A stretch of DNA of 39,550 nt from the IMG/VR virus record IMGVR_UViG_3300026534_000115, positions 1 to 39,550 of that record. The stretch is one strand, 5' to 3'. Source of the stretch: a virus. A program made the position numbers and the translations under genes. Below, in pieces: positions 21,599 through 27,556 of the stretch. Within the stretch, counting starts at the first letter, position 1. Each line of letters starts with the position of its first letter. The notes beneath the pieces are model-generated. The model worked only from the letters and a program-made list of their open reading frames with translations. It was not told the DNA's origin and did no database searches.

Positions 21599-22152
21599 TG
21601 TCCGACAGTGTCGTTCTAGCCCCGCCCCTCAGCAGATACCGGATCCGTGAGGCAGCTAAGAGCGTTCGGATGATCTGGTGTGATCTGACGGGGCGGGATG
21701 ATCCGTACTTTCCCATCGTCGAATTTCTCGATGTGGTGCTGCCAGCTGCAAACGATGAATTCGTTCTTGATGTCTTGCCTATGGAAACCATGGGCGACGT
21801 CCATGGCATGACCTACCCTGATCGGAATCTGATCCAAATCCGGGAGGATGTGTATCTAGGGGCAAAGCGCGGGATAGGCCGCGACAGAATGACGATGGCT
21901 CACGAACTTGGACATTATGTTTTGCACGCCGGCCTGGGCTTGGCTCGCGCAATTCCAGCGGAAAAAGTCGCAGCGTACCGGAGCAGCGAATGGCAAGCCA
22001 ACGCTTTCGCCGGCGAATTGCTGATTTCTGCCAACCATATTTCCGTGTGTAGGAATGCTTCGGAGGCGAAACTGAAATTTGGCGTATCAGCGCAAGCTGC
22101 TGAATACCAATGGCGGATATTTGAACGTGACGGATTGGTAAGGAAAAGGTGA
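21598..22152 (+). CDS. ImmA/IrrE-type metallopeptidase
   Basis: A 184-residue protein with the zinc peptidase signature HELGH at 102-106 in MTMAHELGHYVLHAGLG and the third-ligand region around Glu131 (SSEWQANAFAGELLI). This matches the ImmA/IrrE (Peptidase_M78) family, whose members cut HTH repressors or act in stress signalling. It starts with GTG overlapping the TAG of the upstream HTH gene, its likely substrate. The pair is AT-richer than the phage structural genes and has its own promoter, so it is cargo. It could equally be an antitoxin-type or defence module. Confidence 0.88.
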   Translation: MSDSVVLAPPLSRYRIREAAKSVRMIWCDLTGRDDPYFPIVEFLDVVLPAANDEFVLDVLPMETMGDVHGMTYPDRNLIQIREDVYLGAKRGIGRDRMTMAHELGHYVLHAGLGLARAIPAEKVAAYRSSEWQANAFAGELLISANHISVCRNASEAKLKFGVSAQAAEYQWRIFERDGLVRKR

Positions 22153-22217
22153 CACCGAGTGGCCGCTCAATGTCACCTTGCTTCCAAGTGGGGTGCGCCG
22201 GGAGGACCCCACACTTG
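22146..22217 (+). terminator. Two hairpins after the ImmA-type gene
   Basis: AAGGTGACA (22146-22154, over the stop codon) pairs perfectly with TGTCACCTT (22171-22179). A second stem follows: CCAAGT-GGGGT against ACCCC-ACACTTGG (to about 22217) with a 2-base bulge. No strong T-run follows either. They may act as an mRNA end, or as a leader for the 45-residue gene downstream. Confidence 0.45.
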
Positions 22218-22310
22218 GCAGGCAGATTGCTAAAGTTTGCAATGCAATCATAGGCGAAACGGACGCCCCTGCCAAGAGCCAAAATCTCCTCCCGGAAGGA
22301 GGTGAGATAT

Positions 22311-22448
22311 GTGCAAAAGAGGCTGAAAAAGGCCCCACCGGGCTACCGTTGGGTTTTTACCCGCTTCCGCCGGGTGAAAAACTCCAACCGGTTGCTCGAC
22401 GCCCATGACTACGGTTATAAGTGTTGGGCATTCCTGGTGCGGGCCTGA
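22311..22448 (+). CDS. 45-residue basic protein with a perfect Shine-Dalgarno
   Basis: GTG 22311 opens a 45-codon frame, with AAGGAGGTGA (22296-22305), the full complement of the 16S rRNA tail, 5 bases upstream. The peptide is very basic and aromatic: QKRLKKAPPGYRWVFTRFRR, then NSNRLLDAHDYGYKCWAFLV. This composition and the conserved-looking GYRWVFTRFRR-then-YGYKCW pattern resemble small orphan phage proteins, possibly RNA- or DNA-binding. A terminator follows at once, so it may be a single-gene unit. Its function is unknown. Confidence 0.6.
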   Translation: MQKRLKKAPPGYRWVFTRFRRVKNSNRLLDAHDYGYKCWAFLVRA

Positions 22449-22456
22449 CCGGAGTA

Positions 22457-22487
22457 CGGCCGGGGCATCCGCTCCGGCCGCCTTTTC
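22457..22487 (+). terminator. Intrinsic terminator before the capsid operon
   Basis: CGGCCGG (22457-22463) pairs with CCGGCCG (22474-22480), extended by a G-T pair, around an 8-base loop. CCTTTTCTT follows. This is a good rho-independent terminator that isolates the second accessory block from the capsid operon. Confidence 0.75.
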
Positions 22488-22490
22488 TTG

Positions 22491-22542
22491 ACTGAATCCC
22501 ATCCCCCTTCGTCCGCCCGCCTGCCGCCTTTAATCTGGCGGC
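22491..22542 (+). promoter_or_regulatory. Conserved 52-nt late-operon leader, copy B
   Basis: This is the second copy of the leader seen at 13203-13254 (43 of 52 identical, no gaps). It lies between a terminator and the ATG of gpI. The end hairpin GCCGCC-TTTAATCT-GGCGGC is kept, with both arms identical and only two loop bases changed, and again touches the start codon. In Mu, separate late promoters lie before lys and before gene I, matching the two places where this leader occurs. Confidence 0.7.
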
Positions 22543-23499
22543 ATGAACGAAAGCAGTACCCCCATCCCTGCCCTGTGCCGCGCCCTGCCGGCGGGGGACG
22601 GCCCGCCCGAGTGGCTGTTGCTGGTGCCGGCGGGCCGCTTCGAGGGGCGTGACGGTCGCTTCTGGGTCAACGACCGGCCCGATGAAGTCGTCGCCGCCTT
22701 CGAAGCCGGCGGCCAGCCGCTGCCCATCGACTGGGAGCACGCCACCGAGATCAAGGCCCCGGCCGGCGATCCGGCCCCGGCCGCCGGCTGGATCACCGCC
22801 ATGGAGGTCCGCGGCGGCGAGGTCTGGGGGCGGGCGGAATGGACCGAGGCGGCGCTGGAACAGATAAAGGCCAAAGCCTACCGCTACTACAGCCCCGCCT
22901 TCCTGTTCGATCCCGATTCCCGCCGGGTGGCGGCCCTGACCTCGGTCGGGCTGACCAACCGGCCCAATCTCCACGTTCCCGCCTTGAACCAACGACAGGA
23001 GCACGCCATGCAGAAAGCGCTTCTGGCCGCCTTGGGCCTGCCCGAGACGGCCGACGACAAAGCGGTGCTGGATGCGGTGACGGCGCTGAAAGCGCGCCTG
23101 GATACCGCATTGAACGCCGCCCAAACCCCCAATCTGGAGCAGTACGTGCCCCGGGCCGATTACGACGCCGCCCTCAACCGGGCAAAGGAGGCCGAGGCGA
23201 AGTTGGCGGAAATGGAGCGGCAGCGCCTGGAGGCCGAGATCGAGGCCGAGATCGCCAAGGCCCTCGAGGCCGGCAAGATCACCCCGGCCACGGTGGACTA
23301 TCACAAGGCCCAGTGCCGCCTGGATGGCGGGCTGGAACGCTTCCGCCGATTCGTCGAGGCGGCGCCGGCCGTCGTCGACCGAAACGACCAGGCTGGCAGC
23401 CGGCCGCCCGAACAGGAACGGGCCTTGTGCGCCGAGGAACGCTACGTCTGCGCCCAGCTCGGCATCCCCGAGGATGAATTCTTGAAACTGAAGGAGTAA
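22543..23499 (+). CDS. I: Head protease and scaffold gpI (Mu gp32-like)
   Basis: The 318-residue protein matches Mu protein I (peptidase U35-like). The protease domain covers residues 1-150, with PIDWEHATE carrying a likely catalytic His and the KAKAYRYYSPAF and LTSVGLTNRPNL blocks. The C-terminal scaffold is coiled coil (RAKEAEAKLAEMERQRLEAE) and ends EDEFLKLKE. It guides capsid assembly, then digests the scaffold. It opens the capsid operon behind the conserved leader. A nested start at 23008 probably gives a separate scaffold. Confidence 0.93.
   Translation: MNESSTPIPALCRALPAGDGPPEWLLLVPAGRFEGRDGRFWVNDRPDEVVAAFEAGGQPLPIDWEHATEIKAPAGDPAPAAGWITAMEVRGGEVWGRAEWTEAALEQIKAKAYRYYSPAFLFDPDSRRVAALTSVGLTNRPNLHVPALNQRQEHAMQKALLAALGLPETADDKAVLDAVTALKARLDTALNAAQTPNLEQYVPRADYDAALNRAKEAEAKLAEMERQRLEAEIEAEIAKALEAGKITPATVDYHKAQCRLDGGLERFRRFVEAAPAVVDRNDQAGSRPPEQERALCAEERYVCAQLGIPEDEFLKLKE
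23008..23499 (+). CDS. Nested in-frame scaffold protein (gpZ-like)
   Basis: ATG 23008 lies in frame within gpI, with AGGAG 6 bases upstream, just after the end of the protease domain. Starting here gives 163 residues (MQKALLAALGLPETADDK onwards), exactly the coiled-coil scaffold. Mu makes its scaffold Z from the same kind of internal start, so this is a good candidate, though not proven from sequence. Confidence 0.6.
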   Translation: MQKALLAALGLPETADDKAVLDAVTALKARLDTALNAAQTPNLEQYVPRADYDAALNRAKEAEAKLAEMERQRLEAEIEAEIAKALEAGKITPATVDYHKAQCRLDGGLERFRRFVEAAPAVVDRNDQAGSRPPEQERALCAEERYVCAQLGIPEDEFLKLKE

Positions 23500-23503
23500 G
23501 CCC

Positions 23504-24427
23504 ATGGCCATCGTCACCCCCGCCCTGCTTTCCTCGTTGATGACCGGGTTCCGCAAGGAATTCCAGGACGGCCTCGGCATGGCCGAGACCCAGTGGAACC
23601 GGATCGCCTCCGAGGTGCCCTCGTCCAGCAAATCCAACACCTACGGCTGGCTCGGTCAGTGGCCCGGGTTCCGCGAATGGGTCGGCGCCCGCGTGGTCAA
23701 GGACATGGCCGCCCACGGTTACGAGATCGTCAACAAGCTGTGGGAGTCGACCGTCGGGGTCAAGCGCACCGACATCGAGGACGACAACCTCGGCATCTAC
23801 GCCCCCATGTTCCGGGAGATGGGGCGGGCCACCGCGGCCCACCCGGACGAGCTGGTCTTCGGGCTGCTCAAGGCCGGCGACGCCACCCTGTGCTACGACG
23901 GCCAGTTCTTCTTCGACGTCGATCACCCGGTCTATCCCAACGCCGACGGCACCGGCACCGCGACCCTGGTGAGCAACTACGATTCCGGCGGCGCCACCCC
24001 GGGGCCGGCCTGGTTCCTGCTGGACACCTCGCGGGCGATCAAGCCGATCATCTTCCAGCGCCGCCTGGCCCCCGAGTTCACCGCCATGACCAAGATGGAC
24101 GACGAGCAGGTGTTCATGGCCGACGAATACCGCTACGGGGTGCGGGCGCGCCACAACGTCGGCTTCGGCTTCTGGCAGATGGCCTACATGAGCAAGGCGC
24201 CCTTGACCGCGGCCAATTTCAACGCCGCCTACGACGCCATGTGCCAGTTCACCGCCGACGGCGGCCGGCCGCTGGGCATCAAGCCCAACCTGCTGGTGGT
24301 GCCGCCGCAGCTGCGGGTGGACGCCCTCAAGGTGGTGAAATCCGAGCTGATCGTCGACGGCGGCGCCGGGGTGACCAACATCAACCGCGACGTGGTGGAC
24401 GTGCTCGTCTCGCCCTGGCTGATCTGA
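23504..24427 (+). CDS. T: Major capsid protein gpT (Mu gp34-like)
   Basis: The 307-residue protein fits the Mu-like major head subunit family: the start MAIVTPALLSSLMTGFRKEF, then YGWLGQWPGFREW, the DDNLGIYAPMFREMGRA block and the end GAGVTNINRDVVDVLVSPWL. The HK97 fold is known for Mu gpT. Hundreds of copies form the icosahedral shell. It follows gpI by 4 bases, with AAGGAG before the ATG. Confidence 0.95.
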   Translation: MAIVTPALLSSLMTGFRKEFQDGLGMAETQWNRIASEVPSSSKSNTYGWLGQWPGFREWVGARVVKDMAAHGYEIVNKLWESTVGVKRTDIEDDNLGIYAPMFREMGRATAAHPDELVFGLLKAGDATLCYDGQFFFDVDHPVYPNADGTGTATLVSNYDSGGATPGPAWFLLDTSRAIKPIIFQRRLAPEFTAMTKMDDEQVFMADEYRYGVRARHNVGFGFWQMAYMSKAPLTAANFNAAYDAMCQFTADGGRPLGIKPNLLVVPPQLRVDALKVVKSELIVDGGAGVTNINRDVVDVLVSPWLI

Positions 24428-24437
24428 GGAGGCTGAC

Positions 24438-24659
24438 ATGGCGACGAAACGCAAGACCCAACCGGAAGCCAAACCGGAAGCCAAACCGGAAGCCGCGCCG
24501 ACCGCGCGCCGCTACCGGGTGGCCGCCGCCGTCCCCCGGCGCTACCGCGCCGGGCTCGGCCCCTTCGGCCCGGCCCCGGTGGAGGTGGCGCTCGACGGCG
24601 ACCAGTTGGCCGCCATCGAGGCCGATCCATTGCTGACGGTGACGGCGGTCGATGGCTGA
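24438..24659 (+). CDS. Mu gp35-like small head protein
   Basis: A 73-residue protein with a Lys/Pro/Glu/Ala-rich tail (residues 7-20, a threefold KPEA repeat encoded by tandem copies of CCGGAAGCCAAA at 24462-24494). It is followed by the FluMu/gp35-type domain (YRVAAAVPRRYRAGLGPFG, then LAAIEADPLLTVTAV). The family lies after the capsid gene in Mu-like phages, with no proven job; a head accessory role is likely. It overlaps the next gene by 8 bases. Confidence 0.8.
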   Translation: MATKRKTQPEAKPEAKPEAAPTARRYRVAAAVPRRYRAGLGPFGPAPVEVALDGDQLAAIEADPLLTVTAVDG

Positions 24660-25074
24660 GTATCTGGCGGCGGCGGATCTGGTGGCCGCCCTGGGGGAGC
24701 GGCGGCTGCTGCAGCGTACCGACCGCGACGGCGACGGCCGCCCGGACCCGTCGGTGCTGCTGGCCGCCATCGACCGGGCCGAGGCGGCCCTGGAGGCCGC
24801 CTGCCGGGGGCGCTACGCCCTGCCGCTGACCCGGGTGGACGCCGAGACCCGCGGCCGCCTGATCGATCTGGCGGTCTATCACCTGTTCCGCGACCGGGCC
24901 ACCGACCGGATGCGTGCCGACTACGAGGCCGCCCTGGCCTGGCTGGACAAGGTGGCGGCGGGCCGGGTCCGGCTGGCTGCCGACCCGCCGCCTTCGGGCG
25001 GCGCTCCGGCGCGGGTGGTCGCCGCCGGCGACGCCCGGGATCTGACTCGGGACGGGTTGAGGCGGCTGCTGTGA
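24652..25074 (+). CDS. DUF1320 head-completion protein (Mu gp36-like)
   Basis: The 140-residue protein matches DUF1320: AEYLAAADLVAALGERRL, the AIDRAEAALEAACRGRYALP block, and LIDLAVYHLFRDRATDRMR. The family corresponds to Mu gp36 and is related by fold to head-tail connectors such as HK97 gp6. It likely sits under the portal. It is translationally coupled on both sides (8-base and 4-base overlaps). Confidence 0.9.
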   Translation: MAEYLAAADLVAALGERRLLQRTDRDGDGRPDPSVLLAAIDRAEAALEAACRGRYALPLTRVDAETRGRLIDLAVYHLFRDRATDRMRADYEAALAWLDKVAAGRVRLAADPPPSGGAPARVVAAGDARDLTRDGLRRLL

Positions 25075-25502
25075 TCGACCTGGCCCACTGGATCGAGCGT
25101 CTGTCGATGCGGGTGCCGGCCCTGGCGGGCCGGGTCGCCGGGGCGGCGGATCTGGCGGCGGCCGCCGAAGACGCCGTGGCGCCGCCGGCGGCCTGGGTGC
25201 TGCGCGAGGACGAGCAGGCCGCCCCCAACGAGCGCCTGCAGGGTCCGGTGCGGCAGCGGCTGCGTTGCCGCGTCAGCGTTGTACTGGCGGTCGAGAACGT
25301 CGCCGACGCCCGGGGCGAGGCCGCCGACGCCGATCTTTTGGCCCTGCGCCGCGCCGTGTTCGCCGCCCTGATCGGCTGGACGCCGCCGGGGGCGGAGACG
25401 CCCGTCGAGCTGGCCGCCGGCGGCCGGCTGGGATTCGACGATCAGATCCTGTGGTGGGGCGACCTGTTCACCACCTACACCTGGATGGAGCAAACCCCAT
25501 GA
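25071..25502 (+). CDS. Gp37-like tail terminator/neck protein
   Basis: A 143-residue protein with the Mu gp37-type plan: an N-terminal helix (LAHWIERLSMRVPALAGRVA), a beta-strand core (QRLRCRVSVVLAVENVAD), a helix carrying RRAVFAALIGWTPP, and a closing LWWGDLFTTYTWM. Such proteins cap the tail tube at the neck in siphoviruses and myoviruses. ATGA overlaps couple it to the genes before and after. The assignment to the terminator role rests on order and fold impression. Confidence 0.8.
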   Translation: MIDLAHWIERLSMRVPALAGRVAGAADLAAAAEDAVAPPAAWVLREDEQAAPNERLQGPVRQRLRCRVSVVLAVENVADARGEAADADLLALRRAVFAALIGWTPPGAETPVELAAGGRLGFDDQILWWGDLFTTYTWMEQTP

Positions 25503-25831
25503 CCGATATCGCCACTCTTTCCCTGTACCGGGGCGACACCCTGAAATACACCTGGTCACGCGCCGGATCGACCCCGGATCTGGCGGGAGCGACGGCCCGG
25601 ATGCAGATCCGCGACCGCTACCGCAACCTGCTGGCGGACGCCGCGGCGGTCGGTTCGATCGCCGTCGATCCGGCCGCCGGCACCGTCACCGTGACCCTGC
25701 CGGCGGCGGTCACCGCCCAGTTCCCACCGGGCGCGCACAAGTTCGACCTGGAGCTGACCCTGGCCGACGGCACCGTGGTCACGGTGGCGGCCGGGTTCGT
25801 CCAGGTGCTCGAAGACGTCACCCACAACTAG
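25499..25831 (+). CDS. Small beta-rich tail-region protein
   Basis: The 110-residue protein is almost all beta strand by pattern (LSLYRGDTLKYTWSRAG, GTVTVTLPAAVTAQFPPGAH, FDLELTLADGTVVTVAAGF). It resembles the immunoglobulin-like N-terminal domain of baseplate protein BppU, found in many phage tails, but the match is weak. It starts at ATG 25499, overlapping the previous TGA, and lies just before the tail tube gene. A structural role in the tail is inferred from its place. Confidence 0.75.
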   Translation: MTDIATLSLYRGDTLKYTWSRAGSTPDLAGATARMQIRDRYRNLLADAAAVGSIAVDPAAGTVTVTLPAAVTAQFPPGAHKFDLELTLADGTVVTVAAGFVQVLEDVTHN

Positions 25832-25840
25832 GAGCGACCC

Positions 25841-25972
25841 ATGCGACAAGGCGGCAGTTACCGCATCGAGAAGAAGGGGCAGAAACCTAAGCTGATCGAA
25901 CGCACCAGGCCGGTGCCGGATCAGGCCAAGCCCCGATCGCAATCCAACCCCAAAACTGACGGAGGCAAGTGA
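25841..25972 (+). CDS. 43-residue basic protein before the tail tube gene
   Basis: ATG 25841 follows GGAGCGACCC and opens a 43-codon frame ending in TGA, whose last base starts the next ATG. The peptide is basic, Pro/Gln-rich and probably disordered (SYRIEKKGQKPKLIERTRPV). Tiny genes of this kind are seen at the same place in B3-like phages. The tight packing supports it being real. Its function is unknown. Confidence 0.65.
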   Translation: MRQGGSYRIEKKGQKPKLIERTRPVPDQAKPRSQSNPKTDGGK

Positions 25973-26922
25973 TGGCCCTGCTGGCGAGAAAGAAGATCCT
26001 GCTGGCCAAGATCGAGGCCACCTACGGCACCGACGCCGCCCCCGCCGGGGCCGACGCGGTGCTGGTCTCGGAACTCAACCTCTCGCCCCTGGAGGCCCAA
26101 ACGGTGCAGCGGAACAACATCCGCCCCTACCTGGGTCGCGACCTGGAGATCCACGTGGGCGAGCACGTCAAGGTCGATTTCCAGGTGGAAGTGGCCGGCT
26201 CCGGCACCTCGGGCGCATCGATCACCGCCCCGGCCTGGGGCAAGCTGATGCGCGGCTGCGGGTTCGCCGAGACGGTGGACACCGCCACCGCCGGCAGCGA
26301 GCACGTGCGCTACGAGCCGGTCTCGTCCGGCTTCGAGTCCCTGACGCTGTATTTCAACCTGGACGGCCAGCTCCACAAGATCACCGGGGCCCGGGGCACG
26401 GTGAAGGTGAACCTGGGGGTCAACCAGATCCCCCACTTCCAGTTCGAGTTCACCGGCCTGTACAACGGGCCGACGGCCACCCCGGCGGTCACCCCGAATT
26501 TCTCCGCCTTCCAGACGCCCGAGCCGGCCGGGCCCGGCAAGACCTCCGGCTTCAGCTTCCAGGGTTATGCCGGGATTCCCATTTCGGTGGAAATCGACCT
26601 GGCCAACGATGTGGTCTATCACCAGACCCTCACCACCCAGGAAGTGCTCATCACCGACCGCAAGACCTCCGGCCAGCTCACCATCGAGGCCCCCAGCGTG
26701 GCCACCAAGGATTTCTGGGCCGACACCCTGGCCAACACCGCCGGGGCGTTCGCCATCCAGCAGGGGCAGACCGCCGGCAACATCGTCCTCTTCGAGGCTC
26801 CACGGGTTCAGGCGCTCCAGCCCAAGTACGGCGAGGCCGACGGCATCGCCACCCTGGAGATGGGGCTGGCCTTCGTGCCCACCGACGCCGGTGACGACGA
26901 GCTGACGATCAGGCTGATTTAA
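25972..26922 (+). CDS. Major tail tube protein
   Basis: The 316-residue protein has the tail tube style of B3/D3112-type siphoviruses. An N-terminal arm (LARKKILLAKIEATYGTDAA) is followed by the long beta-rich body (VGEHVKVDFQVEVAGSGTSG, VNLGVNQIPHFQFEFTGLYN, ITDRKTSGQLTIEAPSVATK). It stacks to form the hollow tube. No sheath gene is present nearby, so the tail is non-contractile. ATG 25972 is preferred over GTG 25969 because GGAGG is 6 bases upstream. Confidence 0.88.
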   Translation: MALLARKKILLAKIEATYGTDAAPAGADAVLVSELNLSPLEAQTVQRNNIRPYLGRDLEIHVGEHVKVDFQVEVAGSGTSGASITAPAWGKLMRGCGFAETVDTATAGSEHVRYEPVSSGFESLTLYFNLDGQLHKITGARGTVKVNLGVNQIPHFQFEFTGLYNGPTATPAVTPNFSAFQTPEPAGPGKTSGFSFQGYAGIPISVEIDLANDVVYHQTLTTQEVLITDRKTSGQLTIEAPSVATKDFWADTLANTAGAFAIQQGQTAGNIVLFEAPRVQALQPKYGEADGIATLEMGLAFVPTDAGDDELTIRLI

Positions 26923-26933
26923 GGGGGGGATGA

Positions 26934-27239
26934 ATGGGCTTCAAAATCGCCTCGCTTCAGGATCTGACCTTCAAGCACCCGGTCAAGATCGCCGGATCGG
27001 AGATCGAGTGCGAATTCCGGGTTCTCGACGACGACAGTCTGGCGAAACTGGCCGAGCGCGGCGACACCCCGTTCATTCAGGCGGTGCTGAAAAGTTGGGA
27101 TGGGGTGGAGGACGACGACGGCAGCCCCGCGCCGTGCGGTCCGGCGCAGATCGCCGCCCTGTGCCGATACGCCATCGCCCGTCAGGCGATTCTCAAGGCG
27201 TACTGGCAGGGGCTGCAACAGGCCGCCGAGGGAAACTGA
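26934..27239 (+). CDS. Tail assembly chaperone, short form (lambda gpG analogue)
   Basis: A 101-residue protein following the tail tube gene: FKIASLQDLTFKHPVKIAGS, a beta-rich start, then helices (CGPAQIAALCRYAIARQAIL). It ends at TGA 27237 directly behind a GGGAAAC slippery site. This is the short partner of the chaperone pair that coats the tape measure before tube assembly. GGGGGGG-type Shine-Dalgarno precedes ATG 26934. Confidence 0.85.
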   Translation: MGFKIASLQDLTFKHPVKIAGSEIECEFRVLDDDSLAKLAERGDTPFIQAVLKSWDGVEDDDGSPAPCGPAQIAALCRYAIARQAILKAYWQGLQQAAEGN

Positions 27240-27556
27240 GGCAGGCCGTCCGCCACCTGATCGCGGGCGGCCGCGGCGACGAGCTGATCGAAGACGCCCG
27301 CGCCCTGGGGGCGCCCGAGTCGGTCCTGGCCGAGCTGCGCCGCCGGGCCACCTTCGCCTTGTGGCCCCGGAACGTCAGAATCCTGGAAGCCTTCGTGCTC
27401 GTGGCCGGTCAGTGGCGCCGGGACGGTAGGGGTCGGATCGTGGCGTTGGACTACGCCGCGGTCGAGGCGGGGCTCAGGATGGCCGGGATCGCCGTGGACC
27501 GGGAACTGTTCGAGGGTTTGAGAATCTGCGAGCGGGAGGTGCTGGCGCATGGCTGA
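26934..27556 (+). CDS. Tail assembly chaperone, frameshifted long form (gpGT analogue)
   Basis: A -1 slip at 27230-27236 joins the 101 codons of the short form to the next frame, which starts at 27236 and stops at 27556. The product has about 207 residues. The extension (LRQAVRHLIAGGRGDELIED, RRATFALWPRNVRILEAFVL) lacks its own good start. In lambda and most siphoviruses the long form binds the tape measure through this T domain. It overlaps the tape measure gene by 8 bases. The -1 frame happens to be open all the way from 26930, so a separate upstream start cannot be ruled out. Confidence 0.82.
27230..27272 (+). promoter_or_regulatory. Programmed -1 ribosomal frameshift signal
   Basis: The heptamer G GGA AAC (27230-27236, zero frame GAG GGA AAC) has the X XXY YYZ form and is followed at once by TGA. 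After a 7-base spacer, GGCCGTCCGC (27244-27253) pairs with GCGGGCGGCC (27263-27272) in a 10-bp stem with one G-T pair and a 9-base loop. All elements of a bacterial -1 frameshift site are present. Confidence 0.85.

Noticed and set aside
22357-23640. 427-codon minus-strand frame opposite gpI
   Set aside because: It overlaps the terminator, the conserved leader and the whole of gpI, with typical shadow composition.
26930-27556. Independent 208-residue gene in the -1 frame of the chaperone region
   Set aside because: Its first 100 residues are a shadow of the chaperone; the frameshift site at 27230 explains the second half better.
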